Under the pieces are notes generated by a model. It was not told where the DNA came from. It saw nothing but the letters and a program-made list of their open reading frames with translations, and ran no database searches. A program made the translations under genes and the position numbers. This document shows, piece after piece, positions 28,638-39,255 of a DNA stretch of 64,000 nt. This DNA comes from Drouetiella hepatica Uher 2000/2452 (lineage in GTDB: Bacteria; Cyanobacteriota; Cyanobacteriia; Elainellales; Elainellaceae): positions 62,001 through 126,000 of the forward strand of contig JAHHHD010000014.1 of NCBI GenBank assembly GCA_019359505.1, in the 5' to 3' direction. Positions within the stretch are counted from its first letter, which is position 1. Every line of letters starts with the position of its first letter.

Positions 28638-31600
28638 ATGAGCGTTGTCCCTAGCCCCTCATACCCATACCAAGTTGGCGGCAGCTTGCCGATAGATGCC
28701 CCCTCTTATGTTCACCGAAAAGCCGATCGCAGCCTCTATGAAGCCCTGAAGTCAGGCGAGTTTTGCTATGTCCTCAACGCCCGACAAATGGGTAAATCGA
28801 GCCTCCGGGTTCAGACAATGCAGCGGCTCAAAGCTGAGAACATTGACTGTGCGGCGATTGACATCACCAGCATTGGCACGGCAGACATCACGCTAGAACA
28901 GTGGTATGGCGGAGTCATTGACAGCTTAATCAACAGCTTTAACCTGACTGAGAGCTTCGACCTAGAAGCTTGGTGGGCAGAACATCCGCTGATTTCTCCA
29001 GTGCGGAAGTTTAACAAGTTTCTGGGTGAAGTATTGCTGCAGCAACTCTCTGGCAACATCGTCATCTTCATTGATGAAATTGACAGTATCTTAAGCCTTG
29101 ACTTTAACAGCGACGACTTTTTTGCCGTTATCCGTGACTGCTATAACAACCGAGCTGATCAACCCGATTATCGCCGCTTAGCCTTCGCAATCATTGGTGT
29201 TGCTACTCCCTCGGATCTGATTCAAGACAAACGCCGTACGCCCTTTAATATTGGGCAGGCGATCGAGCTAGGTGGCTTTAGCTTATCTGAAGCTGATCCG
29301 CTTCTACCGGGTCTCGCCACAAAAGCCGAGAACCCACAGGCTATGATTCGAGAGGTTCTCAATTGGACAGGCGGACAGCCGTTTCTGACTCAGAAAGTCT
29401 GTCGGTTGGTGCGAGACTCAGCTTTTCCTATTACTGCCGGGGCCGAACAGGAGTGGCTTGCCAATCTGTTACAACACGCTGTCATCTACAACTGGGAGTC
29501 TCAGGATGAACCTGAACACCTCAAAACAATTCGCAATCGGATTACCTACAGCTCTTCTCGAGGAACAGGGCGGTTGCTGGGGTTGTATCAGCAGATTTTG
29601 AGGCAGGGCAAAGTTCTAGCAGATGATAGTCCCGAGCAAATGGAACTACGACTGTCGGGGTTGGTTATGAAGCAAAGGGAACACCTGAAAATCTATAACC
29701 GCATTTATGCAGCAGTCTTTAACCAAGAATGGACAACTAACTTATTAGCAGCCTTGCGTCCCTATGCCGAAGCTTTAGAGGCATGGGAGGAGTCGAACTT
29801 TCAAGATGAGTCCCGTCTACTGCGAGGGCAGGCCTTGCAAGAGGCTTTAGCCTGGTCAGCCAGTAAAAGTTTAAGCAATGTTGATAATCAGTTTTTAAGG
29901 GCTGCTCAGGAATTGGATAGACAGGAGGTGCAACTGACGCTACAAGCTGAAAAGCAGGCTAAGAAAGCTGCTGAATACAGAATTAAATCTCAAATAAGAA
30001 TGGTGGCGATGGTCGGTTTACTAGCTGCAGCGTTGGCAATGGCGATCTTCAGCGTTCAGCTCGGCTTTGAGCGAAATCAGGCCCAAACCTCTGAAATTAA
30101 AGCCCTAAATGCCTTGTCAGACTCCCAGCTCCTTTCAAATAAACAGCTCGAAGCGCTAGAGTCGAGCGTCAGGGCTGGAGAGAGTTTGTCTAAGCTGGGA
30201 ACACAGCCTGAGATTCAAGCAGAAACAGAAGACCAAATGCGGGCGACGATTTATGGGGTTCAGGAATGGAATCGTCTACAAGGTCATGAAGCCGACTTAT
30301 GGAGCGTTAGCTTTAGCCCGGATGGCAAAATGATTGCTTCATCAGCCTTCGACAAAACAATTCGGCTTTGGAACCCCGAAGGACGGTTGCTCAGAACGTT
30401 GACCGCGCACACCGATGGGGTCGTCAGCATCCGGTTTAGCCCAGATGGTCAAACGATCGCCTCAGCCAGTCACGACCGGACAATTAAGCTATGGCGAGTG
30501 GCAGATGGACGGTTACTCAAGACGCTTTCAGGACACAGCAATCGCGTCAACAGTATTGCGTTTAGTTCAGATGGTCAAATGATTGCTTCAGCCAGTGCTG
30601 ATGGCACTCTTAGGCTTTGGCAAGTGAAAGACGGGCGTTTGCTCAGAACTTTTCCGACCTGTGTCAGTACTGAGAAATCTTGCCAAGGTCATAAAGGCGA
30701 GGTTCTGGGCGTTAGTTTTCATCCTGATGGCACAATCCTTGCTTCTGCTGGTGAAGACAAACGAATTAAATTTTGGAGTACAAAAGGCCTCCTGTTACGA
30801 ACGATTGAAGGATGTAAAGAAGGAGATAAAAATGCTGGAAATTGCCGAGGACATTACGCGTTAGTTCAAGGACTGAGCTTTAGCCCCAATGGAAAATTCC
30901 TGGTGTCGGCAGGTGCAGATAGTACGGTGCGATTGTGGAAATCTAATGGAACCTGGATTAAAACACTCAATAGCCATTTAGATGTAGTCAAGAACGTTAA
31001 CTTTAGCTCAGACGGACGTTTCTTTGCGACGGCTAGCTCTGATAGTACCATTAAGCTCTGGACGGCAGATGGTCTATTGCTGAAAACTTTTAGGGGGCAT
31101 AATGGACCCGTTACAGGCGTCAGTTTCTCGCCCGATGGCAAAACTTTAGTTTCTGCTGGCTACGATAAAACAGCAAGGCTTTGGAAAGCTGAGCCTTTGC
31201 CTCTGGTTGCAGTACGGGCACATCTTGACGGTGTAAAGAGCGTCAGTTTCTCTCCTAACGGTCAACTTTTGGCTTCGGGAGGAGCCGATAATTCGGTGAA
31301 ACTCTGGAGATCAGATGGAACCCTGCTCAAGACCTTGGAAGGTTGTTTACCAGAAGCCAAAAGCTGTGCAGGGCATAGTAATATTGTCAATAGCGTTAGA
31401 TTTTCTCCCAATAGCCAGCTTTTGGCTTCAGTCGCAACTGACAACCGGGTGAAATTATGGAAGAGTGATGGCACCTTACTGAAAACGATCGAGAGTTGTC
31501 CGGGAAATACCAAGGATTGTAAGGGTCATACTATATCGGTTAGGAGTGTGAGCTTCAGCCCTGACGGCAAAATTCTAGCGACATCAAGCGACGACAAAAC

Positions 31601-32243
31601 TATTAAACTTTGGAAGACAGATGGAACTTGGCTTAAAACATTAACCGGACATCAGCAACCCGTTCTGAGCGTGCAGTTTAGCCCAGATGGTCAAATGCTG
31701 GCTTCGGCAAGTCGGGATGGCACCATTAAACTTTGGAAAGACGGCAGTTTAGTGAAAACAATCAAGGCTCACAAAGATTGGGTTTCACGAGTTGACTTTA
31801 GCCCAGATGGTCAAATGCTACTCTCTTCAAGCTATGACAATACCGCAGTTCTTTGGAGTTTGGAGGGTCGCCTGTTGAAAACTTTAACAGGACATACTAA
31901 CTGGGTCAGTAGCGCTATGTTCTCACCGGACGGTCGCCTGATTGCCTCCGCCAGCCATGACAGTACAGTCAAGATTTGGAACCTAGAAGGTCGGTTGCTG
32001 AGAACCATACCCCACAGCAACGTGATTTTAGATGTAGCTTTTAGCCCAGATAGTCAGAGACTTGCAACGGCTGGAAATGATACCTCTATCAAAACCTGGC
32101 AAATGGAGAAGGAAGAAATGGAGATTCCTAAGCTGGATGCTCTTCTGAGTAAAAGTTGCACCTGGTTAAAAGGGTATTTGACGAACAATATTGCCGTTTC
32201 CTCAAACGACAGACACCTCTGTGATGGCATCGAAACTCAATAA
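28638..32243 (+). CDS. AAA-like NTPase - TM - 14-blade WD40 protein with Cys-pair loops (operon 1, gene 3)
   Basis: It has the same N-terminal AAA-like domain as its neighbour ([17 protein letters not shown]; Walker [10 protein letters not shown]; Walker [10 protein letters not shown]). The membrane segment (~450-475, [14 protein letters not shown]) is preceded by IKSQIR. There is no long coiled coil. Fourteen WD40 blades follow (~545-1165). Four loops between blades are extended and each carries two cysteines: [30 protein letters not shown] and SCPGNTKDC, after blades 3, 4, 8 and 9. The C-terminal tail has another pair (SCTWLKGYL ... DRHLC). Strict pairing supports disulfides in an oxidising compartment. 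It starts 38 bases after the previous gene, so it is in the same operon. Confidence 0.92.
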   Translation: MSVVPSPSYPYQVGGSLPIDAPSYVHRKADRSLYEALKSGEFCYVLNARQMGKSSLRVQTMQRLKAENIDCAAIDITSIGTADITLEQWYGGVIDSLINSFNLTESFDLEAWWAEHPLISPVRKFNKFLGEVLLQQLSGNIVIFIDEIDSILSLDFNSDDFFAVIRDCYNNRADQPDYRRLAFAIIGVATPSDLIQDKRRTPFNIGQAIELGGFSLSEADPLLPGLATKAENPQAMIREVLNWTGGQPFLTQKVCRLVRDSAFPITAGAEQEWLANLLQHAVIYNWESQDEPEHLKTIRNRITYSSSRGTGRLLGLYQQILRQGKVLADDSPEQMELRLSGLVMKQREHLKIYNRIYAAVFNQEWTTNLLAALRPYAEALEAWEESNFQDESRLLRGQALQEALAWSASKSLSNVDNQFLRAAQELDRQEVQLTLQAEKQAKKAAEYRIKSQIRMVAMVGLLAAALAMAIFSVQLGFERNQAQTSEIKALNALSDSQLLSNKQLEALESSVRAGESLSKLGTQPEIQAETEDQMRATIYGVQEWNRLQGHEADLWSVSFSPDGKMIASSAFDKTIRLWNPEGRLLRTLTAHTDGVVSIRFSPDGQTIASASHDRTIKLWRVADGRLLKTLSGHSNRVNSIAFSSDGQMIASASADGTLRLWQVKDGRLLRTFPTCVSTEKSCQGHKGEVLGVSFHPDGTILASAGEDKRIKFWSTKGLLLRTIEGCKEGDKNAGNCRGHYALVQGLSFSPNGKFLVSAGADSTVRLWKSNGTWIKTLNSHLDVVKNVNFSSDGRFFATASSDSTIKLWTADGLLLKTFRGHNGPVTGVSFSPDGKTLVSAGYDKTARLWKAEPLPLVAVRAHLDGVKSVSFSPNGQLLASGGADNSVKLWRSDGTLLKTLEGCLPEAKSCAGHSNIVNSVRFSPNSQLLASVATDNRVKLWKSDGTLLKTIESCPGNTKDCKGHTISVRSVSFSPDGKILATSSDDKTIKLWKTDGTWLKTLTGHQQPVLSVQFSPDGQMLASASRDGTIKLWKDGSLVKTIKAHKDWVSRVDFSPDGQMLLSSSYDNTAVLWSLEGRLLKTLTGHTNWVSSAMFSPDGRLIASASHDSTVKIWNLEGRLLRTIPHSNVILDVAFSPDSQRLATAGNDTSIKTWQMEKEEMEIPKLDALLSKSCTWLKGYLTNNIAVSSNDRHLCDGIETQ

Positions 32244-32306
32244 TTGCATTCAGAGCCTATCCGGTTAATTAGTTTTCTGCGACCTTCAACCCCGAACTGC
32301 TGCTCT

Positions 32307-32927
32307 ATGAAAAGAACTATCCTAATCCTTGCTGCCAACCCTCAAAGTACCGGCCGTTTGAGGCTCGATCGCGAAGTGCGTGATATTGAAGATGGATTGC
32401 GGCGATCGAAATTTCGCAATCGGTTTCAGTTAGAGCAGCGATGGGCAGTGGAGCCGCGAGATATACAACGAGCCATGCTAGAGGTGAAGCCGCACGTCGT
32501 GCATTTCTCAGGGCATGGCGAAGGCGATGCAGGTCTAGTGTTTCAGGACGTGATGGGGCAAATTAAGCTGGTTAGCTCAGAAGCTCTGTCTGGCTTGTTT
32601 GCGCTATTTGCCGATCGCGTAGAGTGCGTCTTGCTAAATGCTTGCTATGCGGAAGTGCAGGCAGAAGCGATCGTTCAACACATTAACTACGTAATTGGAA
32701 TGAAGCAGGCTGTGCGAGATGATGTCGCCATTACTTTTGCCGTTGGATTTTACGAGGGGTTGGGCGACGGCTTGTCGATCGAAGCAGCTTTTGAGCAGGG
32801 AAAACAGGCAATCCAGACAATGCTAGCTGGTGGTGGCATTGCTCGGAAGCTATCTGTTGTTCTACCGGATGATTCCCCTGCGCCGCTTCCAGACTCTTTA
32901 ATTCCTGTTTTGAAATGCAAAAATTGA
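32307..32927 (+). CDS. solo CHAT protease (operon 1, gene 4)
   Basis: The ATG at 32307 gives a 206-residue protein starting MKRTILILAANPQ exactly where other CHAT domains start; a TTG at 32244 would add 21 unrelated residues. It is essentially only the protease domain, with His70 in VVHFSGHGEGD and Cys113 in VLLNACYAE and the usual INYVIGMKQAV and FAVGFYEGLGDG blocks. It ends in the IPVLK motif that closes most CHAT domains here. It lies 63 bases behind the WD40 gene and is probably the last gene of operon 1, perhaps a free protease activated by the membrane NTPases. Confidence 0.88.
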   Translation: MKRTILILAANPQSTGRLRLDREVRDIEDGLRRSKFRNRFQLEQRWAVEPRDIQRAMLEVKPHVVHFSGHGEGDAGLVFQDVMGQIKLVSSEALSGLFALFADRVECVLLNACYAEVQAEAIVQHINYVIGMKQAVRDDVAITFAVGFYEGLGDGLSIEAAFEQGKQAIQTMLAGGGIARKLSVVLPDDSPAPLPDSLIPVLKCKN

Positions 32928-33272
32928 CTGAGTTCGCGCTACGACTATGAATCAATCAAGTAACCGTTAGAAGCAACAAAGCGAGGAAGGTTTCATGCGT
33001 CTCCGAAAAGCTTTTTCTTAAGGAAAAGTTTTGTTTGCAGCGATCGGTCACTCTTAAAGCTAAGATTGGGCAACTTATATTACGCAATTATATGGGGGAT
33101 AGGGCAGAGGCAGCCCACTAAGGCTGGTGAACACACTATCTGGTGTGAATAACTTTTTAGCTTATTTGGAACGTTTGGGCAGGGAGCAGTTAGACTACTT
33201 GACTGCTGTTTCATCAGATGTCAAGCAGTAAACAGAGACGTAATTTTTACATAAATCAAGCCAGAGTGAACT
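32928..33272. other. gene-free region between operon 1 and operon 2
   Basis: About 345 bases separating the solo CHAT gene from the second CHAT-AAA gene. I see no open frame of interest, no strong hairpin and no repeat; it presumably carries the promoter of operon 2. Confidence 0.6.
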
Positions 33273-34964
33273 ATGCCTCCCTCAGCTAAAAGGAAAAAGA
33301 CGACCATCTTGTTTTTGGGTGCAAATCCTGCAAACTCCGATCGCCTTGATTTAGAAACAGAGGTCAAGGAGATCAGTGCCGAACTGGAAAGAGCACAAAA
33401 GCGAGATAAGTTTGTCTTAAAGATTAAGATGGCGGCACAGACGAGAGATATTCAGTCTGCCCTTTTAGAGTTTAAACCCCAAATTGTGCACTTTGCAGGT
33501 CATGGTGTTGACCAAGCCGGACTTGTCTTTGAAGACGCGAGTGGTCAAGCCAGGCTAGTAAATGGGGTCGCATTGGCAGCGGTATTCAAACTGGTTGAAA
33601 GTTTTGTGGAATGTGTTGTTTTAAATGCCTGCTATTCTGAGCAGCAAGCAGCAGCCATTGCCCGATATATTCCATATGTAATTGGCACCAGTCAGAAGGT
33701 AGGCGATGGAGTCGCAAGGGCATTTTCATTTGGCTTTTATAATGCCCTAGGATCGGGTGAACTTTATGAATCTGCCTACAACTGGGGCTGTAGCAATATT
33801 GGGATGGAAGGCTTCTCTGATATCCCCACCCCGATTTTGAAGCGCAAGAGCGAAGAACCTGAAGTTATTGAACCGATCGAGCTTTTGCCAGAACTGGTTG
33901 CTATTCCACTGGGTCCGGTTCGGGACTTCGAGCTTTTTCCATTCATTATTGACGTACCAGAGGGTTCAATTAGCACTGATTCACCCCTGTATATCGATCG
34001 CCCACCGATTGAGCAAGAGTGCTATGAGGCCGTCTTAAGACCGGGCGCACTCATCCGGATCAAGGCACCAAGACAGATGGGTAAGACCTCCTTACAGCAG
34101 CGAATCTTGCACCGTGCTGAAGAAATTGGGCATAAAACCGGATACATCAACTTCCAGCTCGTTGATCCAAAAGTCTTAACAGATTTAGATAAGTTTCTGC
34201 AATGGTTTTGTCGAACTGTTACGGATGCATTGGAGTTAGAAGACAAGCTAGAAGACCACTGGAAGCCTATGCTCAGCACCAAGGTAAGATGTACAAACTA
34301 TTTCCAGCGATACCTTCTCAAGGAAGTTTCGGGTTCCTTGACACTAGGCTTGGATGAAGTAGATCAGGTCTTTCAACACTTGGAGATCGCTGATGGCTTT
34401 TTTAGCCTGCTGCGTGTTTGGCATGAACAGGGCAAAAACCAAGAAATCTGGAAGAAACTTCGTCTAGTTATTGCCCACTCGAAGGAAGTTTATATTCCGC
34501 TCAACATCAATCAATCTCCTTTTAATGTCGGACTACCGATTGATCTACCCGAACTTACCCAACCACAGGTTACGGAGCTAGTCAGGCTACACGGCTTGAA
34601 CTGGTCAATGGCGCAAGTCAAGCAGTTGATGAGTGTTGCGGATGGACATCCCTATCTGTTGCGGAAAGCCCTTTACGATATTGCGAAAGGAAACCTAACA
34701 TTAGAGAAATATTTGCAGGTGGCTTATACCGAAGAGGGGCTGTATGGCGACCATCTCAGCCGTCACCTTCATAATTTGAGAGAAGATTCTAGTTTATCTG
34801 CTGCTATGCGTCGAGTTGTGATGGCAGATGAACCCGTGCAGTTAGATCAAAACTACGCCTTTAAGCTCCGTAGCATGGGGTTAGTAGAACTTTCTGGAAA
34901 CAACGTGATTCCACTTTGTAACTTGTATAAAGTCTATTTTCGCGATCGCTTAGGAGCCAATTAA
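33273..34964 (+). CDS. CHAT protease - AAA-like NTPase (operon 2, gene 1)
   Basis: A full-length paralogue of the protein starting at 22976. CHAT domain residues ~8-200 (His77 in IVHFAGHGVDQ, Cys120 in VVLNACYSEQ), a short linker, then the AAA-like domain from ~228: DVPEGSISTDSPLYIDRPP, Walker [12 protein letters not shown], Walker [13 protein letters not shown], and the nearly invariant block [20 protein letters not shown]. Its TAA overlaps the ATG of the following WD40 gene by one base (TAATG). The pairing with an AAA-coiled coil-WD40 protein repeats operon 1 exactly. Confidence 0.9.
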   Translation: MPPSAKRKKTTILFLGANPANSDRLDLETEVKEISAELERAQKRDKFVLKIKMAAQTRDIQSALLEFKPQIVHFAGHGVDQAGLVFEDASGQARLVNGVALAAVFKLVESFVECVVLNACYSEQQAAAIARYIPYVIGTSQKVGDGVARAFSFGFYNALGSGELYESAYNWGCSNIGMEGFSDIPTPILKRKSEEPEVIEPIELLPELVAIPLGPVRDFELFPFIIDVPEGSISTDSPLYIDRPPIEQECYEAVLRPGALIRIKAPRQMGKTSLQQRILHRAEEIGHKTGYINFQLVDPKVLTDLDKFLQWFCRTVTDALELEDKLEDHWKPMLSTKVRCTNYFQRYLLKEVSGSLTLGLDEVDQVFQHLEIADGFFSLLRVWHEQGKNQEIWKKLRLVIAHSKEVYIPLNINQSPFNVGLPIDLPELTQPQVTELVRLHGLNWSMAQVKQLMSVADGHPYLLRKALYDIAKGNLTLEKYLQVAYTEEGLYGDHLSRHLHNLREDSSLSAAMRRVVMADEPVQLDQNYAFKLRSMGLVELSGNNVIPLCNLYKVYFRDRLGAN

Positions 34965-37900
34965 TGAGCACTGTCCCTTCCTCTATCTATACTTACTACG
35001 TTGGAGGAAGCTTACCCGTCGATGCTCCAAGCTATGTCTACCGTCAAGCCGATCGAGATTTATACGAAAGTCTGAGAAATGGTGACTTTTGTTATGTTCT
35101 CAACGCACGACAGATGGGAAAATCGAGTTTGCGTGTTCGTACAGAAGAGCGTCTGAAGGCGCAGGACGTTGCCTGTGCCACGATCGACATTACCAGTATC
35201 GGCACCTCAGATATTACACCAGAGCAGTGGTACTTTGGCGTGATTGATACGCTAATCAACGGATTTGAGCTTTACAACACGTTCGATTCTTCTGCTTGGT
35301 GGGAGGAAAATCGCTTACTGTCGCCTGTCCAGAAGTTCAGTAGATTTCTGAAAGACATCCTCCTAGCACAGATAGGTCAGGCAATTGTCATCTTTGTAGA
35401 TGAGATTGACAGCGTCTTGAGTTTGCCGTTCAACATTGATGATTTTTTTGCGGTGATTCGGGATTGCTACAACAATCGCGCCAATCAGCTCGAATATCGT
35501 CAGCTGACCTTTGCGTTGATTGGCGTTGCAACGCCATCAGACTTGATTCAGGATAAGCGACGCACCCCATTCAATATTGGACGGGCGATCGAACTCACGG
35601 GCTTTAGTTTGCATGAGGCAGAGCCACTCCTACCGGGATTAGCAACCAAGGCAGAAGATTCGCAGTCAGTGCTACGAGAAATCTTGGCATGGACAGGTGG
35701 ACAACCTTTTTTGACCCAGAAAGTCTGTCGATTGGTGATGGCATCCTCCTTCCCGATCGCGGCTGGAGCCGAAACAGACTGGGTGGCGAATCTGATGCAA
35801 AATACAGTGATCGATCGCTGGGAAACCCAGGATGAGCCAGAGCATCTAAAGACCATTCGTAACCGGATTTTGTACAGCAACGCCCAGCGGACGGGGCGGC
35901 TTTTAGGGCTATATCAGCAGGTGTTTCAGCGAGGTAGCGTGACAGCAGACGATAGCCCAGAGCAGATGGAACTGCGACTATCAGGGCTAGTGGTGCGGCA
36001 AGAGGGCAGGCTACAAATCTATAACTTAATCTATGCTGCGGTGTTTGATCTGGCATGGGTAGATCAGGAGCTAGCTAATCTGCGCCCCTATGCAGAGACC
36101 TTCAGTGCATGGGTGGAGTCTGGTTTTACAGATGAGTCGCGCTTGCTACGGGGGCAGGCATTAGTTGATGCTCAGAGTTGGGCAACTAATAAAAGTCTCA
36201 GCAATCAAGATTACCATTTTTTAGATGCTAGTCGAAGTCTAGAACGCTCAGAATTTGAACGTAACTTAGATGTCGAGAAGCAATCAAATCAGTTACTGAC
36301 AAGTGCTAACCGTAAAGCCAGAAAACGAATACGCTTTGGTGTTTATATTTTAATCACAGCGTTGGCTTTAGCAATGTTAGCTGGTTGGTGGGGTAGACAA
36401 TCTATTGTCGAAGCTCAAAGTCAAATTCAAAATGCAGAAGAAACTATCCACAGCAACGAATTGCAGATCGAAAAATCACAGCGGGAACTTTCTAGTACTC
36501 GTAACCAAACTCAAAGGCAAATTGCTCAAGCAAAACAGGAGACACAAGCAGCTCAGGCAAAAATTAATCAGGCAAAGCAGCAACAGCAGTTAGTACAGGA
36601 GGCACGTGATAAAGCACAGCAGGAATTACGAACCGCACAACAGGAAAGGGGTAAACTTCAAGGGGACTTGCAACAGTTACTGAAAGATACAGAAGCTGCT
36701 CAGATGTTAGCTCAGCAAGCTAGAGCACAAGCTGGTGAGGAACGACAAAAAGCTGTAGAATCACAGCAAACTACTCAGATTACTCTTCAAGGAAATGCAA
36801 TTAACCAATTAGGGAATGTTGCTTTACAACAATTTGAGTCCGGAGAATTAGAGTCTTTGTTAACGGCGATACAGAGCGGAACAGCTTTACAGGAGCTAGT
36901 GAAATCACAAGGTGTATTTGACAAATCTCCAGCATTTAGTCCATTATTAGCGCTTCAAAAAATACTCGACAATATTTCCGAGCAGAACCAACTCCTTGGA
37001 CATCAAGGTTGGGTAAGAAGGGTCAGATTCAGTCCAGATGGCAGATTAATTGCGACAGCTGGTTCAGACGGAGTAGTTAAATTATGGGATGTCCTAGGGC
37101 AGCCTATAAAGACGTTTGAGCGCTACCATCGCAGTATCTTAGACATGAACTTTAGTTCCACTGGAAGGTTTATTTTGACAGCCGGTGATGATGGTGTAGC
37201 TAGGCAATGGAATTTGTCTGGAGAGGTTTTAAACACATATGATCATCAGGAAGTTGTTCAAGCTGTAGTAATCAGCTCCGACGAGAAGCGAGTTGTTACA
37301 GTTGGCGGTGGAATAGCTAAAGTGTGGAATATAGCTGGTCAACAACAAGCATCTTGGCAAGCTTCTGAAAAAGAGCTTTACAGCATCAACTTTAAACCTA
37401 ATGATCAAAGCTTTATCACAGCAGGACTTGAAGGTAAAGTGCAGCAGTGGGATTGGTCTGGGCGAAAACTTATAGAGTTTGCAAGTGATCAAGGTGCCAT
37501 TTTGAGCGCTCAATTTGCTCCAGATGGAAGAACGCTTGCCACAGCCGGAAGTGATGGTTCTGTCAAATTGTGGGATCAAAATGGGCAACCACTCCTTACT
37601 TTAAAGGCACATAAGGGCTGGACAAGAGATATCAACTTTAGCTCAGATAGTCAGTCTTTTGCGACTGCTGGAGATGATGGAATAGTGAAGCTGTGGAATA
37701 TATCTGGTCAGCAAATAGCTGAATTAAAAGGGCATTTGGGTGGCGTATTGAATGTTCAGTTCAACTCTAATAATCAGCAGCTTGTCTCAGCAGGAACTGA
37801 TGGTACTGCAAGACTTTGGAATTTATCTGGACAACGCTTCAACTCAAATAGCTTTATTGCCCTTTCAAAATCTCAAGAGCCGGAAAATGACGTACGATGC

Positions 37901-39217
37901 GTTTCTTTGTATGCTCCTGGACTCTATCCAGAACGGGTTGCATCAGCATTATTTGACGACAATCGAGTTGGTAGGATTTGGTTAGAGAATCAATCCAATC
38001 AAGTAATTACAATTAAGCTGTATCATCCTGATTTACCGGGGGAAGCATGGGGAGAGTTTCTGGTAGAACCAAAGGCAACTTGGCTATATCCATTTGAGGA
38101 AGATGCTCCTGTTTTCGGTAGTGATTGGGGCATTCAAGTAGATAGCTCCAAGATCTGTATTCTTGGCAGAGTTGGAGAGTGGAGTTTACTCAATAGCAGA
38201 CATATCTTCAAAACTTCATCTAATCGATTTCCTAAAGGTAGTTCTTCTGGCAATCAAAACATTTTTGATACCCTTGATTTTAGCCCTGATGGTCAGCAGT
38301 TAGTGACAGGTGAGCTAAGTGGAAAAGTGAGCTTTTGGGACTTATCTGGCAGAAAATTGAGGGAATGGAAAGCTATACGGGGAGGAGTGCAAGGGGTTAG
38401 TTTTAGTCCAGATGGACGATATGTAGCTACTTCTTCTCCTCAGCGGGTGTTGCTTTGGAACATGTCTGGCGAAAAGATTGCTGAGTACAGTGCTTACAAC
38501 GTGAGCTTTAGTGGCAATGGCGAGCATTTAGCTATTGCGACACAAAGCGACTCAAATGATGTGATTCAAATTTGGCACCAGGCTACAGATCAGTTAATTA
38601 AAGAGTGGAATCCTTCCTTAGGAACTGAGGGAAAAATCAGTGTTTACAGCATGGACTTCAGTCCTGATACAAAATCCTTACTAATTGCAGGAACACTACA
38701 AGTTAATCTTTACAGCATTGTTGATAGTCCAATTCAGCTTTGGGATCTATCAGGAAATTTAATTACAGAATTTAAGGGACACCGAGGTGGGGTTTTAAGT
38801 GCAAAATTTAGTCCAGATGGACAGGCAATTGTCACAGGAGGAATGGACGGTACTGTTAGACTATGGGGTTCTCTGGGTGAACAGCTCAGTCAATGGAAGG
38901 CGCACAGGGGTTGGGTAAGAAGTGTTATGTTTCTAGACAATCGACGTGTTGCAAGTGTAGGTGATGACGGGCTGGTCAAAGTATGGACTCGGTCAGGACA
39001 GCTAACTGCTGAATTCAAGGGACATCGAAGCAAGATTAGCGGCATGGCGTTTGATTCGTCAAAGCAAATCATCGCAACTTCTAGCTATGACGGCTCTGTT
39101 CGTCTGTGGCAAATAGAAAACTTAGATGAACTTATATCGCGCAGTTGTGACTGGATAGATGCTTTTGAGAAAGCAAATAAGAACTATTTTTGCAAAAAAT
39201 TATCATCTGGTGATTAA
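34964..39217 (+). CDS. AAA-like NTPase - TM - coiled coil - double WD40 propeller with inter-propeller insert (operon 2, gene 2)
   Basis: Residues 1-375 are the AAA-like domain ([17 protein letters not shown], Walker [10 protein letters not shown], Walker [10 protein letters not shown]). The membrane segment at ~450-470 (YILITALALAMLAGWW) follows RKARKRIR. A Gln-rich coiled coil occupies ~475-610. Blades 1-7 of WD40 lie at ~680-960, and blades 8-14 at ~1105-1390. Between them, residues ~965-1090 form an extra beta-rich domain (VRCVSLYAPGLYPERVAS, ITIKLYHPDLPG, SDWGIQVDSSKICILGRVG) with two cysteines, which I cannot assign to a named family. The tail has the usual Cys pair (SCDWIDAF ... NYFC). 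It starts on the stop codon of the CHAT-AAA gene. Confidence 0.9.
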   Translation: MSTVPSSIYTYYVGGSLPVDAPSYVYRQADRDLYESLRNGDFCYVLNARQMGKSSLRVRTEERLKAQDVACATIDITSIGTSDITPEQWYFGVIDTLINGFELYNTFDSSAWWEENRLLSPVQKFSRFLKDILLAQIGQAIVIFVDEIDSVLSLPFNIDDFFAVIRDCYNNRANQLEYRQLTFALIGVATPSDLIQDKRRTPFNIGRAIELTGFSLHEAEPLLPGLATKAEDSQSVLREILAWTGGQPFLTQKVCRLVMASSFPIAAGAETDWVANLMQNTVIDRWETQDEPEHLKTIRNRILYSNAQRTGRLLGLYQQVFQRGSVTADDSPEQMELRLSGLVVRQEGRLQIYNLIYAAVFDLAWVDQELANLRPYAETFSAWVESGFTDESRLLRGQALVDAQSWATNKSLSNQDYHFLDASRSLERSEFERNLDVEKQSNQLLTSANRKARKRIRFGVYILITALALAMLAGWWGRQSIVEAQSQIQNAEETIHSNELQIEKSQRELSSTRNQTQRQIAQAKQETQAAQAKINQAKQQQQLVQEARDKAQQELRTAQQERGKLQGDLQQLLKDTEAAQMLAQQARAQAGEERQKAVESQQTTQITLQGNAINQLGNVALQQFESGELESLLTAIQSGTALQELVKSQGVFDKSPAFSPLLALQKILDNISEQNQLLGHQGWVRRVRFSPDGRLIATAGSDGVVKLWDVLGQPIKTFERYHRSILDMNFSSTGRFILTAGDDGVARQWNLSGEVLNTYDHQEVVQAVVISSDEKRVVTVGGGIAKVWNIAGQQQASWQASEKELYSINFKPNDQSFITAGLEGKVQQWDWSGRKLIEFASDQGAILSAQFAPDGRTLATAGSDGSVKLWDQNGQPLLTLKAHKGWTRDINFSSDSQSFATAGDDGIVKLWNISGQQIAELKGHLGGVLNVQFNSNNQQLVSAGTDGTARLWNLSGQRFNSNSFIALSKSQEPENDVRCVSLYAPGLYPERVASALFDDNRVGRIWLENQSNQVITIKLYHPDLPGEAWGEFLVEPKATWLYPFEEDAPVFGSDWGIQVDSSKICILGRVGEWSLLNSRHIFKTSSNRFPKGSSSGNQNIFDTLDFSPDGQQLVTGELSGKVSFWDLSGRKLREWKAIRGGVQGVSFSPDGRYVATSSPQRVLLWNMSGEKIAEYSAYNVSFSGNGEHLAIATQSDSNDVIQIWHQATDQLIKEWNPSLGTEGKISVYSMDFSPDTKSLLIAGTLQVNLYSIVDSPIQLWDLSGNLITEFKGHRGGVLSAKFSPDGQAIVTGGMDGTVRLWGSLGEQLSQWKAHRGWVRSVMFLDNRRVASVGDDGLVKVWTRSGQLTAEFKGHRSKISGMAFDSSKQIIATSSYDGSVRLWQIENLDELISRSCDWIDAFEKANKNYFCKKLSSGD

Positions 39218-39255
39218 AATCTTTGATTTGACTTGAACTATGACGAGGCAGGGCT

